Of a stretch of 64,000 nt of DNA, positions 38,901-51,864 are shown piece by piece. How positions within the stretch are numbered: the first letter of the stretch is position 1; every line of letters starts with the position of its first letter. Below the pieces are notes generated by a model that saw only the letters and a list, made by a program, of their open reading frames with translations, was not told the origin of the DNA and did not search any database. Where the stretch lies: the NCBI RefSeq assembly GCF_036669915.1, contig NC_089312.1:26770056-26834055 (forward strand), given 5' to 3'. The translations under genes and the position numbers were made by a program. The DNA is from Pocillopora verrucosa. Lineage: Eukaryota; Cnidaria; Anthozoa; Scleractinia; Pocilloporidae.

Positions 38901-41900
38901 ATGTTTGGATCATTGGTCCTGTTACCTTCAGCTTTCCTGCTGTTTATGGTTTTCATAACAAGGGAAACAGGTGGGTCCATCGACAATTTTTTTATTAAAT
39001 TGTGACGTGAAGAGTTTCTTGAACAAATACATAGAAAAGCCTCGACTGTGCTTTGTTCTGTTGTAAAGCACGTAGAAAGCAACTGGAGCACGAAAGAAGA
39101 GCAGGGAGAAACACTAATGGTAGTCGAGTGTTTCTCCCTACTTCTTGAGTCAAAGCACTCCATTTGTTTTATAGTAAAGAATCCGTTAAACTCCCCAGGC
39201 ATCACATTCAATTTTCAGAGCAAAGTTTATTTCTAAAGCGAACAACAGTGTCGTTAGCTTGCTCTTTACTCTCATAAAGCACGCAACAACAAGCCAATTA
39301 CAATCCTTGTTAGAATGGTTCAAATAAACTGATTGGTCGCATATCTGCAATAATTCACAAACTGAAATAGTTCGGCAGGTCAAATTTAACACTTTTTCCT
39401 ACAAGTTTTTAGTTTTAATACTGAATCAAAAAGTGAAATGTGCAGTGAGATTCGGTCGAATTGTGGCTCATAAAAAACTCCTCTTTTTTTCATGACAATT
39501 AAAAAAAAAATTGCTCAAATTATTATTCATTTATGAATGAACGACAGCCGAATTCACATGTTACGGGAAAATTTACTGATTTTCCCGTGTGTGTTATTCG
39601 AAACATATTTATTCGTAAACTTTCACATTTAACCATTTCAAGTCCTTTCATTCTAATAAATCAAAAAATGCATAAAAACCACAGTAGCTTTTAGAATAGA
39701 TTTTTGTTGTTACTCGCTTTCATCACATGCACCTGCTTTTCGGCACTTTTGTTATTATTACATGGTTTTTTTAGGTAAATATAAGTGTTAATGGTCTTTC
39801 TGGAAACATTGGTTTTCATGGTAGAAAGCAGTTGAGTTTATACGCGTAAATTTAATTTCTTTTCATGCGATGATCCAAACCAATCTTGCATAGATAAGCA
39901 GAAACCTTTAATTGCTTTTCCGTTTTTATTTCCTGAGCTGCGCTACTGCAATTCAGATAGGTACTGTTTTCTATATCAGAGCTGTAAATTCGCACCTAGG
40001 TTTCCTACTTTAATGGCCTAGAGTTTATTGCATCCGTCTTTTTAATTTTGAGATTCTTTCCGTCGTAGAAACAGATGGAATATTTAAGTAGTTTTCGTTT
40101 AACTTCAAAGAGACTTTTTTCCGCTCCTTTGTGTCCTTATTCAAATATTGCGATTTGGATAACAATAGCACTTCACACCAGTTACTTCTTAAGCAAGTAC
40201 CTTGTACAGCTTTGATGATTACAAACTAAAGTATGCTAGAGGTCATGTCGCTTGTTGGCCTGACCTAGAATAAAAGTACTGTGGAACCAAAGATTGTCTT
40301 ATCCTTGACGTCCGTATAAGCTCGCTCGAAGCAGATCTCCGTGTACCAGGAAATCGTGACGAGTTTCCGTTCTCGCTGCCAAGTCGTCTCTACAGAGTTA
40401 TTTCCCTATGATGCATCGCTTGAATTTCACTTTTTCACGCAACTATGATATGATGAGTGAACCGAATTTGTACTTTACTTGTGATATTAAAAATGATGAT
40501 TAACTGCCGTCAAGGAGGCATAGATAAGATTATTTCTACTAATTGACAACTAGCTTAGATCACTTGGTATTAGGGTTATCTTTTGAATAAAATAGGTGAA
40601 AGAAAGTCGTTCAATGCAAATCCGCACGTACTCTTCTTCTTTCAGCCCAATCTCCACCTAATTGCACTTACAATGTGACATTTGACTTTGAGAGTGCAGC
40701 GCAGTTAGGATGCTTTCAGACTATTGCCTCGCCGTCGAATGGAATGATAAGCCTTTCTAACCACGCAAAGACTGTGAAACACGGATCATCATCTCTGAAA
40801 TGGGAAACCACTGACGCATCAACGTTGCGGTTAACATCGCCAACGTTTACCATTCCTAACAATTGTCTGAAAAAAGGGGGCGTGAAAGTCTGGATCTACA
40901 AAGAATCGACGTCAGGACATACATTGCGAGTGGAATTCAAACATTTTTCTACCACTGTTGGAGGTTTTACAGCAAATGACTTTAAAGGGTGGCGTGGGAT
41001 TTGGGTCAAGTTTGCAGAATGCAAGACAAAAAATAATAGCTTACAACGCCCAACTGTTATCAATGAGGTCAACTTTATCGGAAACGGAGCTCAAACTGTT
41101 TATATAGACAAGCTCGAGTTCACGTGTGATATTAGAGAGCAATCACGGGACAAAATCGTTCCTCCAATTAGTCCATTTGGTGTGAATTGGTACGACAAAG
41201 CAGAATTTTGGCAACAGACGTATAGGTGGAGTAACGCAAACGTCCCTGCACGACCTATAACTATTGACACACAAAAACGAAACCATTTGGATCATATCAA
41301 AAGCCGGTTAAAGAACTGGTATTCGGATGAGACTGTAACATCACCTAATTACCCCAGAGGCAGCCCTCTGGAAAAACGATGGAGGATGCATGTAGAAACA
41401 TTCAAGACAGCACATGATGAGTACGATAACTTAAGCATGGATCAGCAAACTGGAAAAATTGTAGGACCTCCTTTATTTTGCAGGAATTGCAAGCCCGAGC
41501 CTAATACAAAGTTTGGAGATATCATGATTAAAATTCTTTTACCATTAGCACTAGAATACCATCTAAGTTCTCGTCCGAATGAGATTACAGATGTTGCCAC
41601 AGTACAGCAGTCAGAGTTAAACAATGCAGGTAGAAGGAAAACAAGAGCGATAGAGACCATTGCTGGAAAAAACGCTAATATGAAGGAAATTTTTGAGTCG
41701 GAGCTGCATAACTCTTCTGCGCTGACTGTGAATGAAATAACGGCTGCAATAAGAGGCCTTAACGACGAACGTCTGGTTAGGATAAACAATGTTCTTGATT
41801 TCGTTAAAGATCAAGGATTTACAGATGGTAGTGGATTAGGATCCCTGCACCATGAAATGAACCTTGATGGTGCTGGGTTTATGCACTCTCTGTTTCTCCT

Positions 41901-44562
41901 CAGTGAATCGCTGAATAGAAGCACATTGATGGATTTGATAAATACAGCAAAGTGGTTCACCGACTTTGGAGAGATCTATCAAACGCCAACTTTTGAATTT
42001 AAAGGAACGACTGCCGACCGTATGATCACGCTTATGCTCTCTAGACTTATTATTGTGCTTGTGATGCCGACTGATACCGAGGACGCCATCAAAGATAAAA
42101 TCCGTGATATGGATGCCTTAAGTCGGTGGCAGAATAATGCGTTATCTATCAATGAAGGTCTTGGAGGACTAATAAAGCCAGACTACTCGGTGTATCACCA
42201 TAAATCGTTTTATGGATCAGTCTACGGTCCAACAGCCCTTCAAAATGCAGCTCTAGTTCAATATCTTCTGGGAGGGACTGTGTTCGCCTTATCTTCAACA
42301 AGCGAGAACCATATCAAAGGAGGACTAGAAGCACTGCGACTCATGGCAGTCAAATACTCCACTCCACCCAGTGTAAGCGGACGTCACCCAGAATACTCGA
42401 ACAAGGTTCTCGCGAAGAATCTACCGGCCTATGCTTACATCAGTGTGGCTTATCCTACTACTTTACCGACTTCAGTGCCAAAAGGTGTAAGTGTAAGCAG
42501 TTTGAATAATTCAGAATGGTTTCTGAGGTTATACGATGACCCATCTGTCAATAGTTTTCTGGAAATTGGAGCACCAAAACGAAAAAAGTGCTATTTCAAC
42601 AGTCTGGGATCTCTGCAAATAATGGAAGCTGTAAGTATCTTTCCCCTTAAGATGGAACTTATTGATGTTCATTATTAAATACATGATTTACTCAATGACG
42701 ATTATCCTCTTTGTTTTGCAACATGATGCCAGCAACACCATCTGTGCTTTGCATAAATTATTGTCCATCACAAAAATAAAATAAATAAAATAAGAAAGAT
42801 GGTGAAATTGGAGCTTGCTGAAGAAATAGAAAAAGATGGCATTCGTCTTGTAACGAGCGTGATACATGTTGCGCTCCGATGCTCTACCACTGAACCACAT
42901 ACTCTATGGTGAGCAAGACTCATTACGAAGTTCTTATATCAAACTGTTAGGATCAACAATGTCGATAGCGTCATATGTGTGTAAATGAAATAAGGAAGAT
43001 GGTTAATTTTGAGCTCGGCGAAGAAATCGTAAAAAATGAAAATAGAACGTAAAAAAAATTAAATGTAGTATAACAATCAAATTTGAATTTCCATGAAGCA
43101 TTCATCAGTCAAAATATGCTCAAAATGTTATTTTGGTCTGTTTTTACGTTAATAGGTTAATTTCACTGCCGTATCACAAGGCATATCACAAGAGCAGTCC
43201 CCCGAAGGTCATTGGTCCAAGAACTTCGCCGCTCTTTCTATACATCGGCGTAAGGACTGGGCAGTGACTGTGAAAGGTTTCAATAACTTTGTCTGGGACT
43301 TTGAAACTTCAGCGAACGAAAATGTGTTTGGATTATTTGCCAGTCATGGTGCTCTCCTTATCGCAAATAACGAAACAGCCCTTCAGCATCATGATATTGA
43401 TAACGGATGGGATTGGTCCAAAATTCCTGGGGCTACTACTATTGTCTTGGAGAACATAGATGACTTAAATATAGGTAAAACCGGGAGATTCTACAATAAA
43501 CGCGGATTTGCGGGAGGACTCACTTTTAAGGGCACGATGACCTCGAAGAACGGACTGTTTGGCATGAACTTTCGGCAACCGCATTACGATGTATCAGACT
43601 GGCGAGGGAATACCGGATTTAAATTCAAAAAGTCAGTTTTCATGTTTGAAAACCTTTTAGTTGGCTTGGGAAGTGATATTTTCCTTCCGCGAGGAAATAG
43701 ATTGAAAACTACTCAAACAACATTATTTCAAGACAAGCTTTCTCCCTCGCACTTTATCAAGGTTGATGGATCACGAAAGAACGCTTCGTCTAATTATAGT
43801 CACGTCCCATCGCCTTCCTCCAGCACTTCTCTTACAGATGCAAAAGGAAACTTCTATTACATACCCGGATCCAGTAGTCCAATATTAAAGGTTAACGTCT
43901 CAACTCAGATCTCCAAAACACATGATGGAAGTACTATCGCATCTGGAAAGTATGGTACGGCGTGGTTTCAACATAGTACGGTTGACAACGACTACGAGTA
44001 TGCTGTCTTGATACCGACTGCATTGTATCATACGCCACTGAGTGACCTCCAAACGGCCCAAGACACCGCAGGTAACGAGGTCTACAAAGTCTTGAGGAGG
44101 GATGAGCGCGCACACATTGTTCAATTTCTCAAATCACCCAAGTTTTGGTCAGGCCTCAGTCATCCCGTTACAGGTTACGTCATGTTCAGAAGTGAGAACT
44201 CTTTGCCAAATGATGGGCCAATAACAGATGTGAGTTCCGGAAATTGTCTTATAATGGTGGAGGAAACAGCGCAATTCATCCATCTCGCGATCACCTATCC
44301 CGACTTAGCTTTGAGTGGTGGAGGTGTTCTGACAAATTCAAGAGATGTGGGAGAAAGTTTGCTGTACACCTCTGCAAGTGTAGAAAAAAGAGTATCAGTA
44401 ACGCTCAGGAATCAAGTACGAACAACTGTTGCCGATACCCAAGTCCATGGTACACCTGAAAATTACACACCTAACGTGGATATAAGTGGCCAAACCGTTT
44501 ACTTTAGAAATTTGAAAAATGGGTTTAGTGTCGAAGTGAAACTGACGAGGATAATACCCTAA
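38901..44562 (+). CDS. secreted chondroitinase-ABC-like polysaccharide lyase (PL8), lyase B with swapped signal exon
   Basis: Exons 38901-38970, 40646-42630 and 43156-44562 join in frame (phases 1 and 0) to about 1153 residues. Exon 1 encodes MFGSLVLLPSAFLLFMVFIT, unlike that of lyase A but almost identical to the exon at 51865 in front of the GH5-like gene. The body parallels lyase A: FDFESAAQLG, DGAGFMHSLF, His541/542 and Tyr550 in YHHKSFYGSVYGP, Arg603 in SGRHP, Glu735 in FETSANENVFG (Phe instead of Tyr before Glu) and GWDWSKIPGATT. The N-terminal jelly-roll region differs from lyase A at roughly a fifth of residues, the helical core at far fewer. The role is expected to be extracellular glycosaminoglycan-type polysaccharide cleavage. 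That exon 1 belongs to this transcript is inferred from phase, signal-peptide quality and position; RNA data are lacking. Confidence 0.9.
39560..40405. mobile_element. inverted copy of the 0.9-kb element, truncated at the duplication junction
   Basis: Starts GTTACGGGAAAATTTACTG, the reverse complement of the right end at 35117, and runs collinear with 52527-53278. It stops at TTATTTCCC (40405), after which the sequence is lyase intron 1 DNA. The missing terminal part (to CGTCAC) is present in the copy at 52527-53344. Confidence 0.85.
42840..42905 (-). repeat. truncated tRNA-derived SINE in intron 2 of lyase B
   Basis: The A box (TGGTTCAGTGGTAGAGCA, complement of 42880-42897) is kept, but the segment with the B box seen in lyase A is deleted. 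It is at the same intron position as in lyase A. Confidence 0.7.
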
Positions 44563-45454
44563 GTTTTATTTGGAAATATCTCAGCCCTCAAATGTTTTTC
44601 CAAGGTGCAAGATGGCTTATTGATGCCTGTCACTAGACATTCTCGAGCTGATGGAATAGCTAAAAATTGGAAATTATTTGTTATTTGTGTAATTTTCTTC
44701 AAAAAGAGAGAGGGGGAAAAAGAGAGGGAGAGAGAGACTGACTCTACATTTTTTATCTTTATTCTTCAATTTGTTTCTTAACTAATTCTGTACATTTTTC
44801 TCGTATGTCTAATTGGGCCCCGGAAAACAACCTATCACGTACTGCGTTAAAATATGTTGCATGCGGCTATACCGCGAGCAACTGTTACACTTCTTATTTT
44901 AGCTAAAACCTCCCACGTGCTTTATATGGATGTGCACACGCTGACGAACGAACTAATTGTTAAGAGTTTTATTGAAAAACATATTTCCCTCACCAATGGA
45001 CAGGGTTTGATGTGCCCTTAAAGGGGCTGAGACGGACAAATAGATTTTAACTTCATCATGAATTTCTTTGCCGTGACCTTGCATGACTAGGTTTCTTAGT
45101 TTGCGCCTAGCCTTCATTTTTTCCGGTAGCCACTAAAACTTCTAAATAGAAAAAACTGGAGTGACTTGCCTCAGCTTTCAGAAAATGACCAGATGCGCTC
45201 AGGCTGGCCGCAAACATTGACATTTGAGCATATATTTCTTTAATATCACGGTATTCTTTTAATCTTTCCAATGAGAGTTGGCTTCAGGTTATCATTCCTT
45301 TGTTTCACATAAAAAATCACAAAATATGTCAAATTGTATCCCAGTTTTCAAAATGACAAACTCGCCCACGGCCAAACAGCTACGGCAGGCTCATACTGAA
45401 ATTCATTTCATGAAGATGGCTTAAATGATCTCTGCTCTTTTTGCTCCGAGACGA
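44563..45454. other. intergenic DNA downstream of lyase B
   Basis: No gene. The first 150 bases match lyase A 3' flank at about 93 per cent by eye, then a small deletion removes the AATAAA present after lyase A. From about 44720 the match rises to roughly 98-99 per cent. Confidence 0.6.
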
Positions 45455-45460
45455 AATATT
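45455..45460. other. empty insertion site (AATATT) of the 904-bp element
   Basis: ACGAAATATTTATAATTC here corresponds to the two flanks of 34214-35117, with a single AATATT. It supports a 6-bp target-site duplication at the filled site. Confidence 0.85.
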
Positions 45461-46180
45461 TATAATTCTAATGCAAACCAATTAACTATGTTGTTAGGGA
45501 AAATTACAAATCTCCAGTAAGGAATAGCCACAGAATTAGTATCAATTAGCGAGATATTGCCTCGTAATTACATGACTTCATATTAGGGTAAACCAAAAAT
45601 ATTATAACTAGAACGTTTAGGTTGCCACAAAGACTTCCTTCTCAAAAGTGAGAAAAGTTTGTTGAAACCAGACCCTCATCAAAGTTTACTGGGAAGCAAG
45701 CAGGCAGCTCTCTCCCATTTCATAGATAGCACCCTGCAGTTAAAACATTCGTGCTACTACGATATCACTTTGATGAGATTTTTGCTGAAGAAAAAAGTTG
45801 AAGTTGCGCTTCCCTGTCACACTTAGGTTGTTTCAAAGATTTCCTGACCAAAATTTGACGAAAAGTTTTCCAAGATTAAACTCCCTTGTCACAGCTTATA
45901 GAAGCAGGCAGGTACTTTTATCCTTCCAACATGGGAACCTGTAGCGGAAACTTCGTGTCACGATGACATTAATTTGTTCATATTTTTTGTCGAAAAAAGT
46001 GAAAGCGCTTCCTGTCATGCTCTTTGCGGTCGATTTTGAGTTCTTGAACATTTAAGATAGTTTTCAGGAATTGCACCTTTAAACTCATCATCAAGTAGTG
46101 AGTAGTTTATTTTTTTTGCGGTGCGTTACTTCGTTGTTGAAAATGTAACCACACCCTATTTATTATTCATATGACCCTCT

Positions 46181-48290
46181 GGATTCACCCCGCACTCAGA
46201 TGGGCAGGCACTAGGGTATCACTCTGCTCATAAAATTATTCTAGTCTTGGTGATTTTTATATCTCTGCTATGTCGCATCAGGGTTGATTTTCAAATAAAA
46301 AATTCGCTGACAGCCATTTTACGAGTTGTTATTATGACCCCATCAATATAAATATCCATCGGATAAATATAATGTTCGAGGGAAATAAGCCTGTCATTTC
46401 ATTATTAATAGGCCTTGCCTGTAAGTCGTCTTGGTCCCAATAGCGAATAATCCACCGCCGAAAAACATCGATAAGCTGCACTTAGGAATGACTAAAACCT
46501 CCCCTTTATTTCAAAAACAGGGAAAGGTAGACAAATGCTTTGTTTGAGTAATGAGCTTCTTCAATGCCTGTTATCAAGTTGTGAGCAGCTTCCATGTCTT
46601 AATCAGAGCGATATTTTTTAACTGAAAATGCCGTCACATTATGTTGATTATTCAATTTCCATTCAGGTTTCACTTTGCGCTCAGAAGGGCAGACACCAGG
46701 GTATTACACCTTTCAAAGGACAAGGCTGTGACAAGTCGCTACAGGAATGACTTTCCATTCTCTTTGTGGCCGATCTTTTCAATTTCCCTGTTTTGCCGAA
46801 AAACGTCAATCTGTCCGGCAGGAAAGACTTTCATTTCATTCCCTGAACAATCAGCACCAAAGTTTTATGGGCTGATAATCTGGAAAAAAAAAGTAACATA
46901 TAAAACCCTAGAGAATTTTCCACATGTGAACTTAACAGACCATAAGATTCGAAGTCTTTCGAGTGCGTTGGCCTCAGGTCAACCTGTTATGGCCTGGGGA
47001 CCTTGATGAGGTAAGACGTGGGCCGCAGGCCTGATTTTAGCAACACCCACTACTCTAAAATGTAGTCCCCACCTCAGATGGTCTTAGATAATTAGTGCCT
47101 CGCTGTAACTGAACTGCTCCAGATCTCAATTGCCTGATCTTCAAAAAAATAAGTCAGCACCGTGACAAGTAAGTAACTTCACGATGAAAAACTCTTTCTC
47201 TCTTCAAACTCATGATATTCTGCGTATATTATTTTCTTTTATCGCTTTACTGACAGATCTCTCAAGATTAGATTTAATGTTTACCTTTCGCGGCTTTCCA
47301 GCTTCATGGTGGATGATCGCGCTGAAATTCTAGAACGTTTTGCGATTGGGAATCCTAGCAGGAATGAAAAAGCTAAATAATCAATTTTTACAATATTTTC
47401 TAAAGTTCTGCCTACACTACTGCAAATTCAGCTTGAAAATGAGTATTCACGCGTTAACACGGTCTTCACTTCCCGATCGTGCTTTGTTCTGAGAACGACT
47501 TAGAATGCACAATAATTTCTCAAGCATTAAGAAACTCTGTTTACTTTAACTGGGCGCTGGGTTATTTTTCAATTCAAAAATATGGTCAAAATTCACTTCT
47601 GAGTTGTTGTTAGGACCAAAAATTCAATCTTCCCTCCGTCGGATAAATATATCGCTCAATGGCTATAAGCCGACTCACATTTAATTATTTAGATGCCTTG
47701 TATATACATCTTGGTCCCAAAATTGAATGCATGAACGTCGAAAACACAAAATCGATGAGCTGCTCTCAGGCATGATTAGAACCTTCCCTTTTTGCAAAAG
47801 CTGGGAAAGGAGAGACAAACGCTGTGCTTCGGTAATGGCTGCTTAAATGTCGATTTCTGCGCAATAAATGGTGCTGTTCTGAAAAAAAACAGAAAAACGT
47901 GTATTTTAATTGGAGAAGAAATCGTCATCACTTGGAATCGCTCCTGGGACCTTTCACTTGAGCGGGGTTGTACTGTCCATTGCCAAAGTATGTAATATAT
48001 TTCTATGTGATAACATGTTTCCGCTAGTAGACTGATATTGATAAAACATTTTCTTCCTTATACGGGTAGATTTTAAAATATTAAGTCCTTTCAGTGGCCT
48101 CGAAGTTTCAACCCTCCGGGATAGTTCAATTTACGAGCCTAGGGGTTCGCTGCCACTTCGATTTGCTCTCTAAGTGGACGATTTTGGAATTATTTCGGAC
48201 TGAGTTAAGACTGAATTAAACGTTTTCGGTAACGGGGTTTTGGGTTAATTTCTGCGTTGACCAAAAATCACATTTGTCTTATAAATTGGA
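46181..48290. repeat. 2.1-kb block found only in unit 2, with internal diverged duplication
   Basis: After CATATGACCCTC unit 1 and unit 2 diverge, and homology resumes at TGTGACAAGTAAGATTTGTC (48293). Inside the block, 46290-46560 resembles 47560-47850 (GAGTTGTTRTTA, CGGATAAATATA, TCTTGGTCCCAA, GGGAAAGGWGAGACAAA-type words). A 121-residue frame at 46641-47006 is not accepted as a gene: it has no start context or domain and overlaps this repeat DNA. Confidence 0.65.
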
Positions 48291-48292
48291 TC

Positions 48293-49032
48293 TGTGACAA
48301 GTAAGATTTGTCACCAAAAATTCTCAAGTAGCGATCCTCTATTGTGAAAACAATGGACATTTTTGCCTTCTGTGAACTTAAAATAGAATAAGATCCCAAC
48401 ATTTTAGAATCTATTGCCCTTTGGCCAACCTGTTATGGCCACAGGTCTTGATGAGGTCGGACGCCGGGGCCGCGGGCCTTAATTTAGTAACACCCATTTC
48501 CTTAAAACGTAGCTCATCTTAGATGGTCTTAGATCATTAGTGCCTCGGTGGCTGAGAAATTCCAGATCTCAGGGGGTAAGTTTCTTAAGAATCATATTTT
48601 GATGCTGTGTCGGTTGGGAGTATAACAAGATAATAAGCTTATGTAAATAGCCCTTTATTTTCTGTGACAAGTAAGATTTGTCACCAAAATTTCTCAAGTA
48701 GCGATCCTCTATCGTGAAAACAATGGACATTTTTACCTTCTGTGAACTTAAAATAGCGCAATATTCCAACATTTTAGAATCTATTGCCCTTTGGCTAACC
48801 TGTTATGGCTACAGGTCTTGATGAGGTCGGACGTCGAGGCCGCGGGCCTAAATTTAGTAACACCCATTTCCTTAAAACGTAGCTCATCTTAGATGGTCTT
48901 AGATCATTAGTGCCTCGGTAGCTGAGCAATTCCAGACCTCAGAGGGTAAGTTTCTTGAGAAACTTAGTATGATGCTGTGTCGGCTGGGGGTATAACAAGA
49001 TAATTAGCTTATGTAAATAGCCCTTTATTTTC
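48293..49032. repeat. 370-bp tandem duplication in unit 2
   Basis: TGTGACAAGTAAGATTTGTC and the following 350 bases occur at 48293 and 48663, each ending near TAAATAGCCCTTTATTTTC. Unit 1 has the segment once (from 35882), so one copy arose after, or was lost since, the large duplication. Confidence 0.85.
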
Positions 49033-50042
49033 AAAGCGAGTCTTGGTCCACAACCCTTCATAGGATTATAAGTTTTCATTCACATGCAAATTTCATTTTC
49101 ATACAAGCACCAGGCCTTGTTATGAAAAAGAGGCTAAAGGTAATTCGGAAATAGCCCATTGGCCAAAGTAAACTGGCCAACGTAAAGGGTTTCTAAAGCA
49201 GACGTTTGAAGGGTTAGCCCTCCAGATCTCATTTGCTTGATCTACATACTTATGTCAGCAGCAACACCTTGACAAGTAAGTAACTACACTAGGGACAAAC
49301 ACTATCACTCTTCAAAACCATTTTTTACTTAATAGGCAACTAGATTTTATCTACTATCCTATGAAATACTTGGGATCAGGGATCGAAAATGATGGTTTTG
49401 GTTGAGTATGTAGTGACGGAAATGTCTATCATGTTCAGAAATGTGATACACTTTGAAACCGTTATGTTTTAGTGAGGTATCTGGTGGTTATCCTATTTCA
49501 AGTCCAATAATAATAATATAATAAATATAATTATGTGTCATTGTAACCGATGTTTCACGGGAAAAAAGGTCTTCAATGACTTGAAATCAGTTCTCCTCTG
49601 AACAGGCACATAAGTTGCATGTTTTTTGTCTGAAATATCTAAGCGAACACAGCCATAATTCCTCGGTTAGAGACAAAACCAACCACAAGATTCCTTTGTT
49701 TTAAAATCCGATTCTATGAATTTGATATAAACTTAAGTGTGCATAAAAACAAACCACACGTCTCGGATACTTGCTAATTTCATGAAGAATAGTCGATAAT
49801 GGCGGATGTCACGCTAGAGTTAATTCAACAAAGCTCAACTTTGAAACTTTAGTGCTATCTTGGAGTAATTGTGCCAAAAAAGAGCTCGCTCCCGTGACAT
49901 TAGCGGTTTATTTATTTCAATCAACTTAGAACCAATTCTAAAACATACTCAGGGCTACAATTGGTATAGAATAACAAAGTTATCTTTAAAACTCTTCTTT
50001 GTACTGGCCCACGCTCTTTACCAAGACCTTGGATCGTGCTTA

Positions 50043-50189
50043 GCGTGCGTATATTAAATCATGGATGCACGCGGGAAGTTTGGAGAGCAATCAAGAAGCT
50101 TTAGTTGCTCTCGGCTGTGCCTTCAGCAACTATAGCGCTTCCCTGGTGCTTTCAAAGTCTCCAGCGTGTATTCATAACTCGATCTACGA
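50043..50189. repeat. foldback repeat, unit 2 counterpart of 37276-37418
   Basis: Near-identical to the unit 1 copy, with the same arms and loop. Confidence 0.75.
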
Positions 50190-51087
50190 ACAGCTAAAAG
50201 CATGACTTGTGCTGGAAGAAAGAGTTTTTTAAAATATCACTATTGTGTCGGGTTTCCCAGGTAATCGCAATCTACCCGAAAGCTATGACTTTATGATAAG
50301 GCAAAGACGACCAAGAAATATATTAGACTAAAAATGTATTTGAAGGATTTTAAGTATGATGATAAAAAGTTTAAAGAGAAAAACGAATCTTTTGCATGTG
50401 CGTGAACACGTCGTAGATTCAACATGCTTGAATCGTTGTTTACTAGAATTCACGGCCAGAAAATTGTGTAGGTTTGTGATGAAAATTCTGAAATTGTACG
50501 GTTTGAAATTAATATCATCTATTTAACAATACTTTTGGGGCATAGCAAGATTTAAAAGCAATACTCACTGTTCGAAAAACAAAGCGAAAAACGTACGAAT
50601 TTTTTGTCTTTACGAGACCCGCCAAGTTGATTCGCCTTACTTGAATTTGCGTTTACTAGAAGTTACGACTCGAAAATTGCAAGGCTTTGCGCTGAAATTT
50701 TTGAAAAACGTACGATTTAAGTCAAAATATCCTATTGAAAATTACTTTTGGGACATGTCAATACTTAAAATAATATTTACCGTTCTAAAGAATTGACCCC
50801 TACGTCGCAAAGCCTCACTTAAAGTCAGAGAGATGACTTTCATTCTCATAAGTTTTGTTTAGTATATCTGCTTTTCATTTTGAGCTCCAAAAGGTCTATC
50901 TTAATCAAGGAGGAATGGAAACAAAATTTTGAAAGGTTTGAAACCTCGCGGCTATACTCAACGGGCACTTGCAGCTAAAATAAGGTGAAACTGCACACGT
51001 CGTGTTATGGATGCATGGCAGTGCGTACATAAGGATTTTTTTACCATAGTAGCTCCTTAGGAATTACGTAGGACTTGCCCCCTTTAT

Positions 51088-51308
51088 ATGTTATAAGAAA
51101 ATTGGGGAGTTGGCTCATTCTTAGCGTGCGTATATCGAGTTATGAATGTACGCGGGAAGTTTGGAAAGCACGAGATAAGCGTAAGAGTTACTCTCGGCCG
51201 CGCCTCGAGCAACTTTAGCTTCTTGAGTGCTCTCTAAATTTTCCAAGTGCATCCATAACTCGATATATGCATAACTAAAAGCACGAACCAGCTCTTTTAT
51301 AACATAAC
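51088..51308. repeat. full-length foldback repeat with TATGTTATAA ends
   Basis: The left arm from TATGTTATAAGAAAATTGG through CGTATATCGAGTTATGAATG pairs with a right arm ending CATAACTCGATATATGC through TTATAACATA. Unit 1 retains only the right arm (about 38286-38350), so the left part was deleted there. This copy shows the family's true ends best. Confidence 0.75.
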
Positions 51309-51864
51309 GGACTCAACCCGTGCTTGAAGAAAGGGTTTTATCACTATTGTGTCGAGTTTACCACTTAATCGCGATCCGGCCCAAAAACTATGAATAAAAG
51401 AAAAGGCAAAAACGACCCAAAAAATATATTGAGACCAAAATTTTATTTCTAAAATGTAAATTTGCTTAAGACGCTAAAAAACAAATGAATTTCTTGCATA
51501 CTGAAGACTGCGTAGTAGATTCAGTTTGCTTAAATCTTTGTTTAATAGAACTCACCGCCAGTAAATTGCGTAAGTTTGTGATGGAAATCGTGAATTTGTA
51601 CGATTCTAAAATTAAAATATCCTATTGAATTCTGCTTTAGGGCATATCAACATTTTAAAATAATATTCAATGTTTGAAAAACGAAGCGAAAAACGTACGA
51701 ATTTCTTGCGTTTACAAGACCCGTGTCACATGTTAGAATAACTGTTACTACACTTTGCAATCCTATGACACACCAAACGACACTTTCCTCTCGGACGCAA
51801 GGCCTTAAATGTATCTCTTAAATTCCCTTATACAGATCGACAGGAATCAACGAAAGGAAACGAC

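Larger units (their letters stand above)
29030..40405. repeat. large tandem unit 1 (lyase A body to truncated 0.9-kb element)
   Basis: This block is collinear with 40406-53278. Matching landmarks are GTGCATCGATTGAATTTCAC at 29032 against GATGCATCGCTTGAATTTC near 40410, lyase exon 2 (29268/40646), lyase exon 3 (31828/43156), the downstream intergenic DNA, a signal exon (38901/51865) and an inverted mobile element (39560/52527). Differences include the 904-bp element at 34214-35117 (unit 1 only), about 2.1 kb at 46181-48290 (unit 2 only) and about 0.2 kb at 50980-51175 (unit 2 only). Confidence 0.88.

Noticed and set aside
39048..39236. 62-residue frame seen at 39048 and 52013
   Set aside because: Repeated only because the surrounding intron DNA is duplicated; it lies just after the signal-exon donor and shows no domain.
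34214..40405. a single 6.2-kb transposon bounded by 0.9-kb inverted ends and carrying the signal exon
   Set aside because: The empty site at 45455 shows the 34214-35117 arm inserted on its own with its own 6-bp target duplication, and the other arm is truncated at the duplication junction.
46641..47006. 121-residue frame in the unit-2-specific block
   Set aside because: Lies in diverged repeat DNA, low protein character, no recognised motif.
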